DNA of 64,000 nt from Streptomyces canus. Lineage in GTDB: Bacteria > Actinomycetota > Actinomycetes > Streptomycetales > Streptomycetaceae. Below the pieces are notes generated by a model. The model had not been told where the DNA came from. It did no database searches and was given only the letters and a program-made list of their open reading frames with translations. The stretch spans positions 2,542,001 through 2,606,000 of the forward strand of contig NZ_JAUSWW010000001.1 of the NCBI RefSeq assembly GCF_030815415.1, given 5' to 3'. Below, piece by piece: positions 26,295 to 34,961 of this stretch. The position numbers and the translations under genes were made by a program. Within the stretch, counting starts at the first letter, position 1, and each line of letters starts with the position of its first letter.

Positions 26295-29200
26295 TCACTG
26301 ATCGGCACCGTCTTCGTCGTCCAGGCCGACCGCGTCCGGGTCGCGCAGCGGGCGCAGGGACCCGGCGGCCGGGGTGGAGGCGGTGAAGCTGTAGCGGCCC
26401 AGCACGTTGAGATTCCTGTGCTTGAGCGGGGACAGCCGGGCCACGTCTTCGTCGCGGATCTCGTGGCCCTCAGCACGGAGCTGAGCGACCGCGGCGTCGA
26501 TGTACCGCGTCGTCCAGAGGACCACGGCGTTCAAGACGAGACCCAACGAGCCCAACTGATCTTCCATCCCGTCCCGGTACGCCTGGTGGATGGTGCCCTT
26601 CTTGCCGTGGCAGATGTCGCGGGCGAGCTTGTGACGGGACTCCTGGACGGTGAGCTGCTTGTGCATCTGACGCCGGTAGGTGTCGTCCACGGGGTCGACG
26701 ACGGCGAGCAGGTGCAGGGTCTTGGCGATCCGCCCGTACTCGGCGAACGCCGCGCCGAGCGGGGTCGGGTGGCCCTCGCGGCCGAACATCCTCAGCAGAT
26801 CGTAGGCACGGACCTGGTTGGTGACCAGGGAGCCGGCCACCCGCAGCATGTCCGGCCAGTGCGTGATCACCTTCTTCACGTTCACTTTGTTGCGCGCGAG
26901 GGACTCCAGCGGCCCGTACCCGCCCACCTGCTCGGCGCCGGGCATCTGGGCCTTCCAGAACCGCTGGTCCTGGAGATCCTTGAAGCGCGGGGAGAAGCGG
27001 TAGCCGAGCATCTTGAAGATGCCGAACACCATGTCGGAGTAGGACGCGTTGTCGGTGGCGACCATCTCCGGCTTCACCCCGCCGTCCAGATTCAGCAGTG
27101 CGTCCAGGATGAACAGCGAGTCGCTTGGGGTGCCGGGAACCACCATCTGCCCGATCCCGACCACCTGATCATTGATCGCGTTGAGCCAGGTGATGCCCTT
27201 CTTCTTCGCGAAGTACTTCGGCGAGGGAGCGGCGTTGATGGTGCGGACGGGGACGACGAAGCGCAGGCCGTCGACGGAGGCGAGCAGCCCGTTGCCCCAG
27301 AACTTGACGATCGGCACCTTCGCCTGGGCCTCAATCAGGGCGGCGTTGGCCGCGGCGATGGTGTCGGCGCGCAGGTAGTACTGGTCGACGTGGACCAGGC
27401 GGGAGCGGGTCAGCGCCTCGATGTTCGGGCTGATGACCGGGGTCATCCCGATGTTGCAGCTCTCGCTCACGAGCAGGGCCACCACCGAGGTCGCGAGGTC
27501 CTTCATCCGGGTCTTGCCGTCGCCCAGGTGCACGAAGGCATCCAGAAAGCCGGTCCAGGCGTGCACCTCGAACAGCAGGTCCGGCAGGTCGACCTTCGGG
27601 AGCATCTTCTCGACCCGCTTGCGCAGCCAGTTCAGTGACTTCGGCTCACCGAGCGCGTGGAGCTTCTCCACGTTCAGCTTCGCCCGCCCGTTGGGCTGTA
27701 CCTCGATGCTGATCTTCGCGTCGTCGCCGGCCTCCTCCAGGCGTTCGGCCATCTGCTTCCACGCGGCGTCCAGCACGGCGACCAGGTCCTTCAGGTGCTG
27801 CTCGGCGTCCGCATCCAGGCTCAACCCCGCCAGGACGTCGTCACGTACGGCCTCCCACTCCTTGCCGTCCAGCAGGCGGGCGCGCGGGTCGGACCAGCGG
27901 TGTGAGGGGGAGGCGAAGATATCCCGGCGCTTCAGGGCGCGGAAGAGCTGCTCCAGCACGCACACCACGTACGCGTCGCGGTCCACCGCCCCCTCCGGCA
28001 GCTCGGCGTTCGCGTACACCGCCTTGCGCCACACCGGCGGCACCAGCTTGTCGTCGATCTCCCGCGGCAGTAGCGGCTTCTCGCTCACCCGACGCCTCGC
28101 CAGGGCGGGCAGCCGCCTCACCCCCGCCAGCACCCGTTTGCCCCCGGTCGCAGCCCCCAGCGCCGAGGTCTCGCCCAGCAGGGCCAGGAACGGCTTGACG
28201 GTGTTGTAGCGCAGCGCCAGGGCGTTGCGCATGGCGATCTCCGCCGAGTCGTCATCCTCCGGGACCAGGCGCACCACCGTGGCCGCCGCACTGGACAGCA
28301 CGGCCCGTGGCGCGATCTCCTCCAGCGCCCGCCACAACGCGGCCCGATCTGGATCGCAGCCGGTCTCCTCCAGCAGCTCCAGCTCCTCGATGACCACCTT
28401 CGAGAGCCTGGCCGTGATCCTGGCAGCCTTCTCCAGCTGCGGCAGCGTGGACAGGCGTTCCTTGTCCGTGGCCCGCTTCGAGGTGCTGATCAGCCTTGTC
28501 GCCATCAGGATCTCGAACAGGTCCAGCGCGTCGTCGATCGCCTTGGCCTCCAGGTGCCGCATCACCGCGGTGAGCATCGCCGTGCGCTTCGGCTCCGAGG
28601 TCCGCTCCAGCTTCGCCGCCTTCGTGCCCAGCCCGTACCGGGCCAAAGAGGCCAGCCGGTTCGGCGGGACCTTGTTCAGCTTCACCCGCCCCAGCCGGTA
28701 CGCGGCAATCTCATCCATCCGTTGGAGCGCGTTCCTCATCGCGGTGCCCGTGGTCCGCGTCGGCGGCTGGCGCAGCTGCTCCAGGTACGAGTACCTCTTG
28801 CCCTCCGGCGTCTTCAGCAGCGCCACCAAGTCCCCCGCCAACGACAGGTCCGCCCGCCGGGCGGCCTTCGCGACCGTGGTGTGCAGCCGCTTCTCCGCGA
28901 TACGGCGGACCTCCGCCACCTCCCGCGCCAGCACTGACACACCCGGCAGCAGCACCCGGTTCCGGCGCAGCCAGCCCACCGCGTGGTCGAACAGAGCCTT
29001 CGGCCCCTCCGCATGCGCCGTCCACGCCCGCCCATGCAGGAACGCCCGGAACTTCCGGCCCATCTCATGGTCCTCGTACGCGTGATAGCCGTACGCGTCA
29101 CGTATCTCCCACGCGTGGTCGTACACCGTCTGCCGCCGCTCCGTGTATCGCTTCACGCACGACGCGTCCTCGATGCCCAGCTGTTCGGCCAGATGCTCGA

Positions 29201-29432
29201 CCACCGACCACGGCACATCCAAGGGGTCCTCACCCAGGAACAGCCCCGCATACCGCACCGTGCACATCTGTAGCGCGAACCCGAGTTGGTGGTGCTTCGT
29301 ACGCCGCAGCGCGATCAGGTCCCGGTCCACGTCGTCCAGGAAGAAGAACCGCTCCAATTCGGGCCGTGTCGGCTCCTCGCAGAACCTTCCGTACGCCTCG
29401 GCCTGCTCATCGGTCAGAAATTCGACTGGCAT
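26295..29432 (-). CDS. tnpA: Tn3-family transposase
   Basis: 1,045 aa from the ATG at 29432 (a GTG at 29456 would add 8 residues). The length of about 1,000 aa, the N-terminal DNA-binding part (MPVEFLTDEQAEAYGRF) and the C-terminal DDE domain are typical of Tn3 transposases. Candidate catalytic acids lie in RLVHVDQYYLRADT, VATDNASYSDMVFG and AAFAEYGRI. It looks intact. It ends 20 nt from the convergent hydrolase gene and starts about 100 nt from the right terminal repeat, to which it should bind. It catalyses replicative transposition. Confidence 0.95.
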   Translation of the reverse strand: MPVEFLTDEQAEAYGRFCEEPTRPELERFFFLDDVDRDLIALRRTKHHQLGFALQMCTVRYAGLFLGEDPLDVPWSVVEHLAEQLGIEDASCVKRYTERRQTVYDHAWEIRDAYGYHAYEDHEMGRKFRAFLHGRAWTAHAEGPKALFDHAVGWLRRNRVLLPGVSVLAREVAEVRRIAEKRLHTTVAKAARRADLSLAGDLVALLKTPEGKRYSYLEQLRQPPTRTTGTAMRNALQRMDEIAAYRLGRVKLNKVPPNRLASLARYGLGTKAAKLERTSEPKRTAMLTAVMRHLEAKAIDDALDLFEILMATRLISTSKRATDKERLSTLPQLEKAARITARLSKVVIEELELLEETGCDPDRAALWRALEEIAPRAVLSSAAATVVRLVPEDDDSAEIAMRNALALRYNTVKPFLALLGETSALGAATGGKRVLAGVRRLPALARRRVSEKPLLPREIDDKLVPPVWRKAVYANAELPEGAVDRDAYVVCVLEQLFRALKRRDIFASPSHRWSDPRARLLDGKEWEAVRDDVLAGLSLDADAEQHLKDLVAVLDAAWKQMAERLEEAGDDAKISIEVQPNGRAKLNVEKLHALGEPKSLNWLRKRVEKMLPKVDLPDLLFEVHAWTGFLDAFVHLGDGKTRMKDLATSVVALLVSESCNIGMTPVISPNIEALTRSRLVHVDQYYLRADTIAAANAALIEAQAKVPIVKFWGNGLLASVDGLRFVVPVRTINAAPSPKYFAKKKGITWLNAINDQVVGIGQMVVPGTPSDSLFILDALLNLDGGVKPEMVATDNASYSDMVFGIFKMLGYRFSPRFKDLQDQRFWKAQMPGAEQVGGYGPLESLARNKVNVKKVITHWPDMLRVAGSLVTNQVRAYDLLRMFGREGHPTPLGAAFAEYGRIAKTLHLLAVVDPVDDTYRRQMHKQLTVQESRHKLARDICHGKKGTIHQAYRDGMEDQLGSLGLVLNAVVLWTTRYIDAAVAQLRAEGHEIRDEDVARLSPLKHRNLNVLGRYSFTASTPAAGSLRPLRDPDAVGLDDEDGADQ

Positions 29433-29533
29433 GCGGCGGACGTAACCACCCGCCACGAGCGAGCGCGGATCTTGCGGTGAACCCCCAGCCGAGGCGGGTG
29501 GCCTGTGCTAGTGGATCAACCTTCGGGGTCCAT

Positions 29534-29578
29534 GATCAATCTCACCGATACTGGCTGTTCCGTTGGTCCCCACGGCCG
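29534..29578 (-). repeat. Right terminal inverted repeat of the transposon (45 bp)
   Basis: Exact reverse complement of 22611-22655. The outer edge CCCCACGGCCG is followed directly by the second ATCGC copy (29579-29583). Confidence 0.95.
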
Positions 29579-29583
29579 ATCGC

Positions 29584-29932
29584 GGACGTGGTCGCGGTGG
29601 CGTTGACGTCCGGGGACGCCTATGTGGGGCGGACGCTGGAGCTGACGGGGCCGCGGTTGCTGTCGTTCCGGGAGGCGGTCGCGGAGATCTCCGGGGCCAC
29701 CGGGAGGGAACTGGCGTACATCCCGGTTCCGGCGCGGGACTACGGGGACGCGCTGGTGGGGTTCGGGGTGCCGCCGGAGGAGGCGGAGTTCCTGGTGGAG
29801 GTGTTCGAGGGGCTGCTCGACGGGCGGAACGCGCGTCTCACGGACGGGGTCCGGGAGGTGCTGGGGCGTGCGCCTCGGGACTTCGGGGACTTTGTGCGGG
29901 AGGCCGCGGCGGCGGGGGTCTGGAAGGGGTAG
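29584..29932 (+). pseudogene. NmrA-like NAD(P)-binding protein, 3' part
   Basis: This is the remainder of the gene that begins at 22124. It reads DVVAVALTSGDAYVGRTLE, then LTGPRLLSFREAVAEISGAT and the C-terminal REAAAAGVWKG before a TAG stop at 29930. Joined to the 5' part across one ATCGC it gives a continuous NmrA/HSCARG-like domain. By itself it has no start or promoter, so it is probably not expressed as a functional protein. Confidence 0.9.
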
Positions 29933-29969
29933 CGCCGCGGGGGTGCGGGAGCCCCGCCGGGTGCCGGTT

Positions 29970-30029
29970 CATCGTGGCCGGTCGCGCCCACCCGGCGGTA
30001 GCCGCACATCGGTACAGCCCCGGGCCCCC
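29970..30029. repeat. Dispersed intergenic repeat, copy 2 (inverted)
   Basis: Reverse-complement copy of the element at 21028, with GGCTGTACCGATGTGCGGCT as the conserved core on the opposite strand. It lies between the split gene and the convergent YihY gene, where a bidirectional terminator would be useful. Confidence 0.7.
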
Positions 30030-30055
30030 GGGCACACCCGGCAGCCCGGCGACTT

Positions 30056-31195
30056 CTAGGAACCGTCCTCCTTGTGCGGGGGGTGCGTGCTCTTCGCGTG
30101 GGCTCGCAGTCTCGCCGTCACGTCCTCCGGCGGCAGGAACCGCGACCATCGCTCGGGGAACTCCGACGGCATGTCGGGGTCCTCCGGGTCGATCTTGTGG
30201 TGGGCCGCGGCTCGTGCGACGTACTCGGCGACCTGTGCCTCGCGGACCCGCTCGTTCGCGGCGCGGGCCGCCGCCGTCGCGGCGGCCGGCCAGACGCGGT
30301 CGATCGCGGCGTTGACCGCGGCGCCGACGAGGACGGCGAAGGCGGAGACGCCGATCCACAGCATCACGGCGACGGCGGCGGCGAGGGAGCCGTAGATCGA
30401 GGCGCCCTCGATGGTGTTCGTGAGGTAGATGCGCAGCAGGAAGCTGCCGAGCACCCACATGGCGAGGGCGACCAGTGCGCCGGGCACGTCCTCGATCCAG
30501 GGGGAGCGCACGGGGACGGACACGTGGTAGAGCGTGGTCAGGAAGGCGATCGACAGGACCATCACCACCGGCCAGTACAGGATCTGCACGAGGGTCTCCG
30601 ACCACGGAACGATCCGCACCACCGCGTCCGGGCCCGCGACCATCAGCGGCAGCGCGATGGAGCCGATCAGCAGGGCCGCGAGGAAGAGCAGGAACGCCAC
30701 CAGTCGGGTCTTGACGATCCCCCGGACGCCGTCGAGGCCGTACATGACGGTGATGGTGTCGATGAAGACGTTGACCGCGCGCGAGCCGGACCACAGGGCG
30801 AAGAGGAAGCCTATGGAGATGACGTCGGGGCGGCCGCCGTTCATCACGTCGTCGAGGATCGGCTGCGCGATCTGCCGCACGCCCTTGTCGGACAGGACGG
30901 TACGCGAGGCCTCCAGGAGGTTGGCCTCCAGGCTGCTGATGCTGTCGGTGCCGGTCCAGTCGTCGACGTAGCCGAGCAGGCCGATCATGCTGAGCAGCAG
31001 CGGCGGCACGGACAGCAGCGTGAAGAACGCGGCCTCGGCCGCGAGGCCCAGGATGCGGTACTCCATGCACGAGTTGACGGTGTCCTTGAGCAGCAGCCAC
31101 GCGGTCCTGCGCTTGGAGACGTCCCGATAGAGGGCACGCGCCCGGTGGAGGCGGCCGGAGGGATGCCGCTGGGGGGATTCACTTGCTGGCTGCAC
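30056..31195 (-). CDS. YihY/BrkB-family inner membrane protein
   Basis: 379 aa from a GTG at 31195. Six membrane spans between residues of about 45 and 285 and the family sequences LAAEAAFFTLLSVPPLLL and YGSLAAAVAVMLWIG identify the YihY/BrkB family (once called ribonuclease BN). These are integral membrane proteins of unknown transport or envelope function. The long charged C-terminal tail (about 90 residues, AREANERVREAQ-like) is probably cytoplasmic. No operon partner is visible on this strand. Confidence 0.9.
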   Translation of the reverse strand: MQPASESPQRHPSGRLHRARALYRDVSKRRTAWLLLKDTVNSCMEYRILGLAAEAAFFTLLSVPPLLLSMIGLLGYVDDWTGTDSISSLEANLLEASRTVLSDKGVRQIAQPILDDVMNGGRPDVISIGFLFALWSGSRAVNVFIDTITVMYGLDGVRGIVKTRLVAFLLFLAALLIGSIALPLMVAGPDAVVRIVPWSETLVQILYWPVVMVLSIAFLTTLYHVSVPVRSPWIEDVPGALVALAMWVLGSFLLRIYLTNTIEGASIYGSLAAAVAVMLWIGVSAFAVLVGAAVNAAIDRVWPAAATAAARAANERVREAQVAEYVARAAAHHKIDPEDPDMPSEFPERWSRFLPPEDVTARLRAHAKSTHPPHKEDGS

Positions 31196-31365
31196 GCCCT
31201 AAAGGTATCCGTCGCGGGAGGCTGCGCTCATCCCCCGGGTGGGCGTCGGGCGTGTGTGAGCACGTAGGCGATTCGAACCGTTTTCCTGTCATGTCTACGT
31301 TGTCCTAAATGTTCGGTCACTTATGGCCGCCGTGAAGCTGGCGATCGCCCTGGACCGGGCGATCC

Positions 31366-31430
31366 CGGGCGGGCGCGGGGCTGTATCGATGTGCGGCTGC
31401 CGCCACGTGAGCGCGACAAGCCACGACCGC
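31366..31430. repeat. Dispersed intergenic repeat, copy 3
   Basis: Direct-orientation copy with GGGGCTGTATCGATGTGCGG at its centre, 50 nt before the start of the AidB-like gene. The closeness to the start codon means it lies in, or just upstream of, the leader of that gene. Confidence 0.7.
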
Positions 31431-31479
31431 CCCCACCCGCCGAACGACTTCACGCGCCCGCGGCGGGTAGGTTCCCCAC

Positions 31480-33114
31480 ATGGCAGGCAGCACGCACACC
31501 GTGACCAACCAGCCCCCACCCCTGATCGGCCACGATGTCTACACAGCCGACAAAGCCCTGGTGGCGGCCGTGGAACGGCATGTGGACCCCGTACACCTGG
31601 ACGACGTCCGAAGCGAACTGGCCGCCTTCGGCAAAACCTCCGGCTCCGCCCAGGTCCAGGAATGGGGCGCACAGGCCAACGAGAACCCGCCCCGTCTGAG
31701 GACCCACGACCGCTACGGCCACCGCATCGACGAGGTCGACTTCCACCCGGCCTGGCACCGCCTCCTCGGCAAGGGCGTCTCCGCCGGCCTCACGGCCGCC
31801 TGGACCCGCCCCGCCGGCCACGTCCGCCGAGCCGCCGCGTTCCTGATCTGGACCCAGGTCGACGCCGGCAACCTCTGCCCCCTGTCGATGACCCACGCCG
31901 CCGTCCCCGCGCTCCGCACGGACCCCGTCCTCGCCGAGGACTGGGAGCCTCGTCTGACCTCGGTGGTCTACGACCGTGAGCTGCGCCCCGCGCATCAGAA
32001 GGCGGGCGCCCTGTTCGGCATGGGGATGACGGAGAAGCAGGGCGGCAGCGACGTACGGGCGGGCACCACCCGGGCCACCCCGCTGGCCGAGGACGGCACC
32101 TACGAGCTGACCGGCCACAAGTGGTTCTGCTCGGCCCCCATGTCGGACGGGTTTCTCGTCCTCGCCCAGGCCCCCGAGGGCCTCACCTGCTTCCTCGTCC
32201 CGCGCGTCCTGGACGACGGCACCCGCAACCCGTTCCGTATCCAGCGCCTCAAGGACAAGCTCGGCAACCGCTCCAACGCCTCCGCCGAGGTCGAGTTCGA
32301 CGGCACCTGGGCACGCAGGGTCGGTGAGGAGGACCGGGGGGTGCGGACCATCATCGAGATGGTCGCGGCGACCCGGCTCGACTGCGTGCTCGGTTCGGCG
32401 GGTCTGATGCGGCAGGCCGTCACCCAGGCCGTCCACCACTGCACGTACCGCGAGGCCTTCGGCGGCAAGCTCGTCGACAAGCCTCTGATGCGCAACGTGC
32501 TGGCCGATCTCGCCCTGGAGTCCGAGGCGGCGACCACCCTCGCGCTGCGGCTCGCGGCGGCCTACGACGACGGCGGCGAGCAGGAGCGGGCCTTCCTGCG
32601 GATCGCGGTGCCGGCAGCCAAGTACTGGGTGACCAAGCGCTGCCCCCCGGTGACGCTGGAGGCCGCCGAGTGCCTGGGCGGCAACGGCTACGTCGAGGAA
32701 TCCGGCATGCCCCGGCTGGTGCGTGAATCCCCGCTCAACTCGATCTGGGAGGGCGCGGGCAACATCCAGGCCCTGGACGTCCTACGGACCCTGCAACGAG
32801 AGCCCCTGGCCCTCAACGCCTACCTCCAGGAGGTCGGCAAGGCCCGCGGCGCCGACCACCGCCTGGACGGCGCGATCAAGAACCTCCTGACGGAACTGGC
32901 CGACCTGGAGGGCATCGAGGCCCGAGCCCGACGACTCACCGAGCGACTCGCCCTCGTGCTCCAGGGCTCGCTCTTGGTCCGTTTCGCACCACCGGAGGTA
33001 GCCGACGCATTCTGCGCGTCCCGCCTGGGCGGAGACGGCGGCTCGACCTTCGGCACCCTGCCCCCGACGCTGGATCTGGCATCGGTGGTGGACCGGTCAA
33101 GGCCGCAGGCCTGA
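31480..33114 (+). CDS. AidB-like acyl-CoA dehydrogenase (DNA-alkylation response type)
   Basis: 544 aa from the ATG at 31480. The N-terminal extension (VTNQPPPLIGHDVYTADKAL) and the overall length are characteristic of AidB rather than of normal acyl-CoA dehydrogenases of about 380 aa. FAD-binding signatures are present (FGMGMTEKQGGSDV and the AAECLGGNGYVEES region). In E. coli, AidB is a flavoprotein induced during the adaptive response to alkylating agents that binds DNA; a dehydrogenase role on branched acyl-CoA has also been suggested for the family. It is a single gene with stem-loops 70-140 nt downstream. Confidence 0.87.
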   Translation: MAGSTHTVTNQPPPLIGHDVYTADKALVAAVERHVDPVHLDDVRSELAAFGKTSGSAQVQEWGAQANENPPRLRTHDRYGHRIDEVDFHPAWHRLLGKGVSAGLTAAWTRPAGHVRRAAAFLIWTQVDAGNLCPLSMTHAAVPALRTDPVLAEDWEPRLTSVVYDRELRPAHQKAGALFGMGMTEKQGGSDVRAGTTRATPLAEDGTYELTGHKWFCSAPMSDGFLVLAQAPEGLTCFLVPRVLDDGTRNPFRIQRLKDKLGNRSNASAEVEFDGTWARRVGEEDRGVRTIIEMVAATRLDCVLGSAGLMRQAVTQAVHHCTYREAFGGKLVDKPLMRNVLADLALESEAATTLALRLAAAYDDGGEQERAFLRIAVPAAKYWVTKRCPPVTLEAAECLGGNGYVEESGMPRLVRESPLNSIWEGAGNIQALDVLRTLQREPLALNAYLQEVGKARGADHRLDGAIKNLLTELADLEGIEARARRLTERLALVLQGSLLVRFAPPEVADAFCASRLGGDGGSTFGTLPPTLDLASVVDRSRPQA

Positions 33115-33185
33115 CCGTCCAGGGGTGCGGGGAACCGCGCGAGCAACCACGAACCACCCGCGGACGCCACCGCGCATCAACCCGG

Positions 33186-33257
33186 CACCCCCTACCGCGA
33201 AAACGGCCCGACCGCCGGAGGTAGGGGGTGGTGCTGCGCCGACACGGCACCACCCCC
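33186..33257 (+). terminator. Two mutually exclusive stem-loops downstream of the AidB-like gene
   Basis: CACCCCCTACC (33186-33196) pairs perfectly with GGTAGGGGGTG (33220-33230). The overlapping GGGGGTGGTGC (33224-33234) pairs perfectly with GCACCACCCCC (33247-33257). Only one stem can form at a time. Either could end transcription of the preceding gene. No T-run follows, as is common in Streptomyces. Confidence 0.5.
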
Positions 33258-33519
33258 GCCTTGGCCCGTTCGAGGCCGCGAACGCCGCTCGGGACGGCGT
33301 CGCTCAAGTTTCAAACAAGGCCTGGCCGTCCACCAGGGTTGCAGGGGGTTGCAACTTGCTGCTGACTGTGGCCGGACTGTGTCCCTCCGCGAGGGCCGAA
33401 AGGCACTATGAGACGGACAGTCAGGACGGACGTCGTACACGTGGCCGAAAGGCGACGAGGAACCGGTTGTCCGCAGCCCTTCATCAGCCCCTCATCAGCC
33501 CTTCATCCGGGAGGATCCC
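33258..33519 (+). promoter_or_regulatory. Upstream region of the GAF-domain regulator
   Basis: No gene is seen. The region contains a close direct repeat around GTTGCA near 33341-33355 and another AACCGGTTGT (33461-33470), the same 10-mer found twice at 7252 and 7560. The promoter of the regulator at 33520 must lie here; no clear -10/-35 pair can be assigned. Confidence 0.35.
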
Positions 33520-34809
33520 GTGGCGCACCCGCTGACGGACGTCACCCAGCTCGCCGCCGTGGACGCGGCGCGTGCGGCACGGGTGCTCAGCGACGTGCGC
33601 TCCGCCACGCTCTCCGGGCAGCGGGCCCCGGTCGCACCCCGTCCGGTGATCGAGCAGTCCTGGGGGCGGATGCTGCGCGGCGGGGTCGATCCCGACCATG
33701 ACTTCCGGAGCGGGCTGCTGTCCCGGGAGGAGGTGCTGCGGCGGCGGGAGACCTCGGTGCTGCGGCACGTCCTGCCGGTGCTGCGGCAGGGGCTGGTGTC
33801 GGTCGCGGACGCCGCCCACCACATCATGGTGGTCGCCGACGAGGACGGCCGGGTGCTGTGGCGGGAGGGCAGTTCCCCGGTGCTGCGCAAGGCCGACGGG
33901 ACCGGCTTCGAACTCGGCGCGGACTGGCGGGAGAGCGTCATCGGCACCAACGGCATCGGCACCCCGGTGGTGGCCCGCCGACCGGTGCAGGTCTTCGCCT
34001 CCGAGCACTTCGTACGTTCGCAGACCTCCTGGACCTGCACCGGGGCGCCGATCACGGACCCGCGGGACGGCCGGCTGATCGGTGTGGTGGACGTGAGCGG
34101 GCCGCTGGACACGATGCATCCGGCGACCCTCGCCTGGGTCGACTCGGTGGCCAAGCTCGCCGAGGCCCGGCTGCGGGAGCTGCACCAGGCCTCCCTCGAG
34201 CAGCTGCGCGCGGTGGGGGCGCCGGTGCTGGCACGGCTCGGCGGCCGGGCCCTGGTGGTGGACGGGGACGGCTGGACGGCCGCGGTGGCCGGGATGCCGT
34301 ACCAGAACCGGATCGGGCTGCCCAAGTCGCTGACGGCGGGCCGGCGGTGGCTGCCGACGCTGGGCCTGTGCTCGGTGGAGCCCCTTGCGGGGGGCTGGCT
34401 GGTGCGGGCGGCGGCCGAGCCGGTGCCGGCGGGCACCGCCCGTATCGTCCTGGATCTGTCGCAGCCGCGCCGCTGGTCGGTGACGGTGTCCGGGATCGCC
34501 GGGTCGTGGAGCCATGAACTGAGTCCTCGGCACGCCGAGTTGCTGTATCTGCTGGCCGTGCACCGGAGCGGTCGCAGTGCGGCGGGCCTGGCCGAGGACA
34601 TGTTCGGCGACCCGGAGCGCAGGGTGACGGTGCGCGCGGAGATGTCCCGGATCCGCCGGTATCTCGGGGGACTTCTGGAACACCGGCCGTATCGATTCCG
34701 CGAGGGTGCGGAGGTCGAGGTCCTCCGCCCCGCCGACCCGCACGACCTGCTGCCGCACTCCACGGCACCCGCGGTGACCGGCAAGCGGTTGTCCGCACAC
34801 CTGCCCTGA
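33520..34809 (+). CDS. GAF-domain transcriptional regulator (AcoR-like N-terminus)
   Basis: 429 aa from a GTG with GGGAGGAT upstream. Residues of about 90-220 form a GAF sensor domain; the segment ESVIGTNGIGTPVVARRPVQ with FASEHFV resembles the GAF part of AcoR-type sigma-54 activators. The central ATPase and sigma-54 interaction domain are absent. The C-terminal 100 residues (SPRHAELLYLLAVHRSG, then VRAEMSRIRRYLG) look like a winged helix. The protein is therefore probably a one-component ligand-responsive regulator. Its target and ligand are unknown, and the neighbours are unrelated. Confidence 0.8.
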   Translation: MAHPLTDVTQLAAVDAARAARVLSDVRSATLSGQRAPVAPRPVIEQSWGRMLRGGVDPDHDFRSGLLSREEVLRRRETSVLRHVLPVLRQGLVSVADAAHHIMVVADEDGRVLWREGSSPVLRKADGTGFELGADWRESVIGTNGIGTPVVARRPVQVFASEHFVRSQTSWTCTGAPITDPRDGRLIGVVDVSGPLDTMHPATLAWVDSVAKLAEARLRELHQASLEQLRAVGAPVLARLGGRALVVDGDGWTAAVAGMPYQNRIGLPKSLTAGRRWLPTLGLCSVEPLAGGWLVRAAAEPVPAGTARIVLDLSQPRRWSVTVSGIAGSWSHELSPRHAELLYLLAVHRSGRSAAGLAEDMFGDPERRVTVRAEMSRIRRYLGGLLEHRPYRFREGAEVEVLRPADPHDLLPHSTAPAVTGKRLSAHLP

Positions 34810-34961
34810 AGCACCCAACAGGCGGCATCTTTCGCATATTTGCGGGGTCTTCGTCCCCGGCAGGGTCCGACTGCCGTAGCATCCCTCTACGGGCCACCCC
34901 ACCTGCTCCTCCGTCAACGTACGGATCACCAGGCGCAGTTGGCCCGCCTCGGGAGGACGAC

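Larger units (their letters stand above)
22611..29578. mobile_element. Complete 6,968-bp Tn3-family transposon carrying a TetR/CocE-hydrolase pair
   Basis: The boundaries are set by a perfect 45-bp inverted repeat (22611-22655 and 29534-29578) and the 5-bp direct repeat ATCGC on both sides. Contents in order: serine recombinase (minus, frameshifted), candidate res region, TetR regulator (minus), CocE/NonD hydrolase (plus) and Tn3-type transposase (minus). The ends begin CGGCCGT followed by GGGG; the GGGG is the usual first base run of Tn3-family repeats, so this element has seven extra outer bases. It splits an NmrA-like gene. The target duplication is perfect, so insertion may be recent. Confidence 0.95.

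Noticed and set aside
22618..29571. Alternative transposon boundaries at the GGGG of the ends (38-bp repeats)
   Set aside because: No direct repeat flanks those positions, whereas boundaries seven bases further out give a perfect 5-bp ATCGC duplication and restore the host gene.
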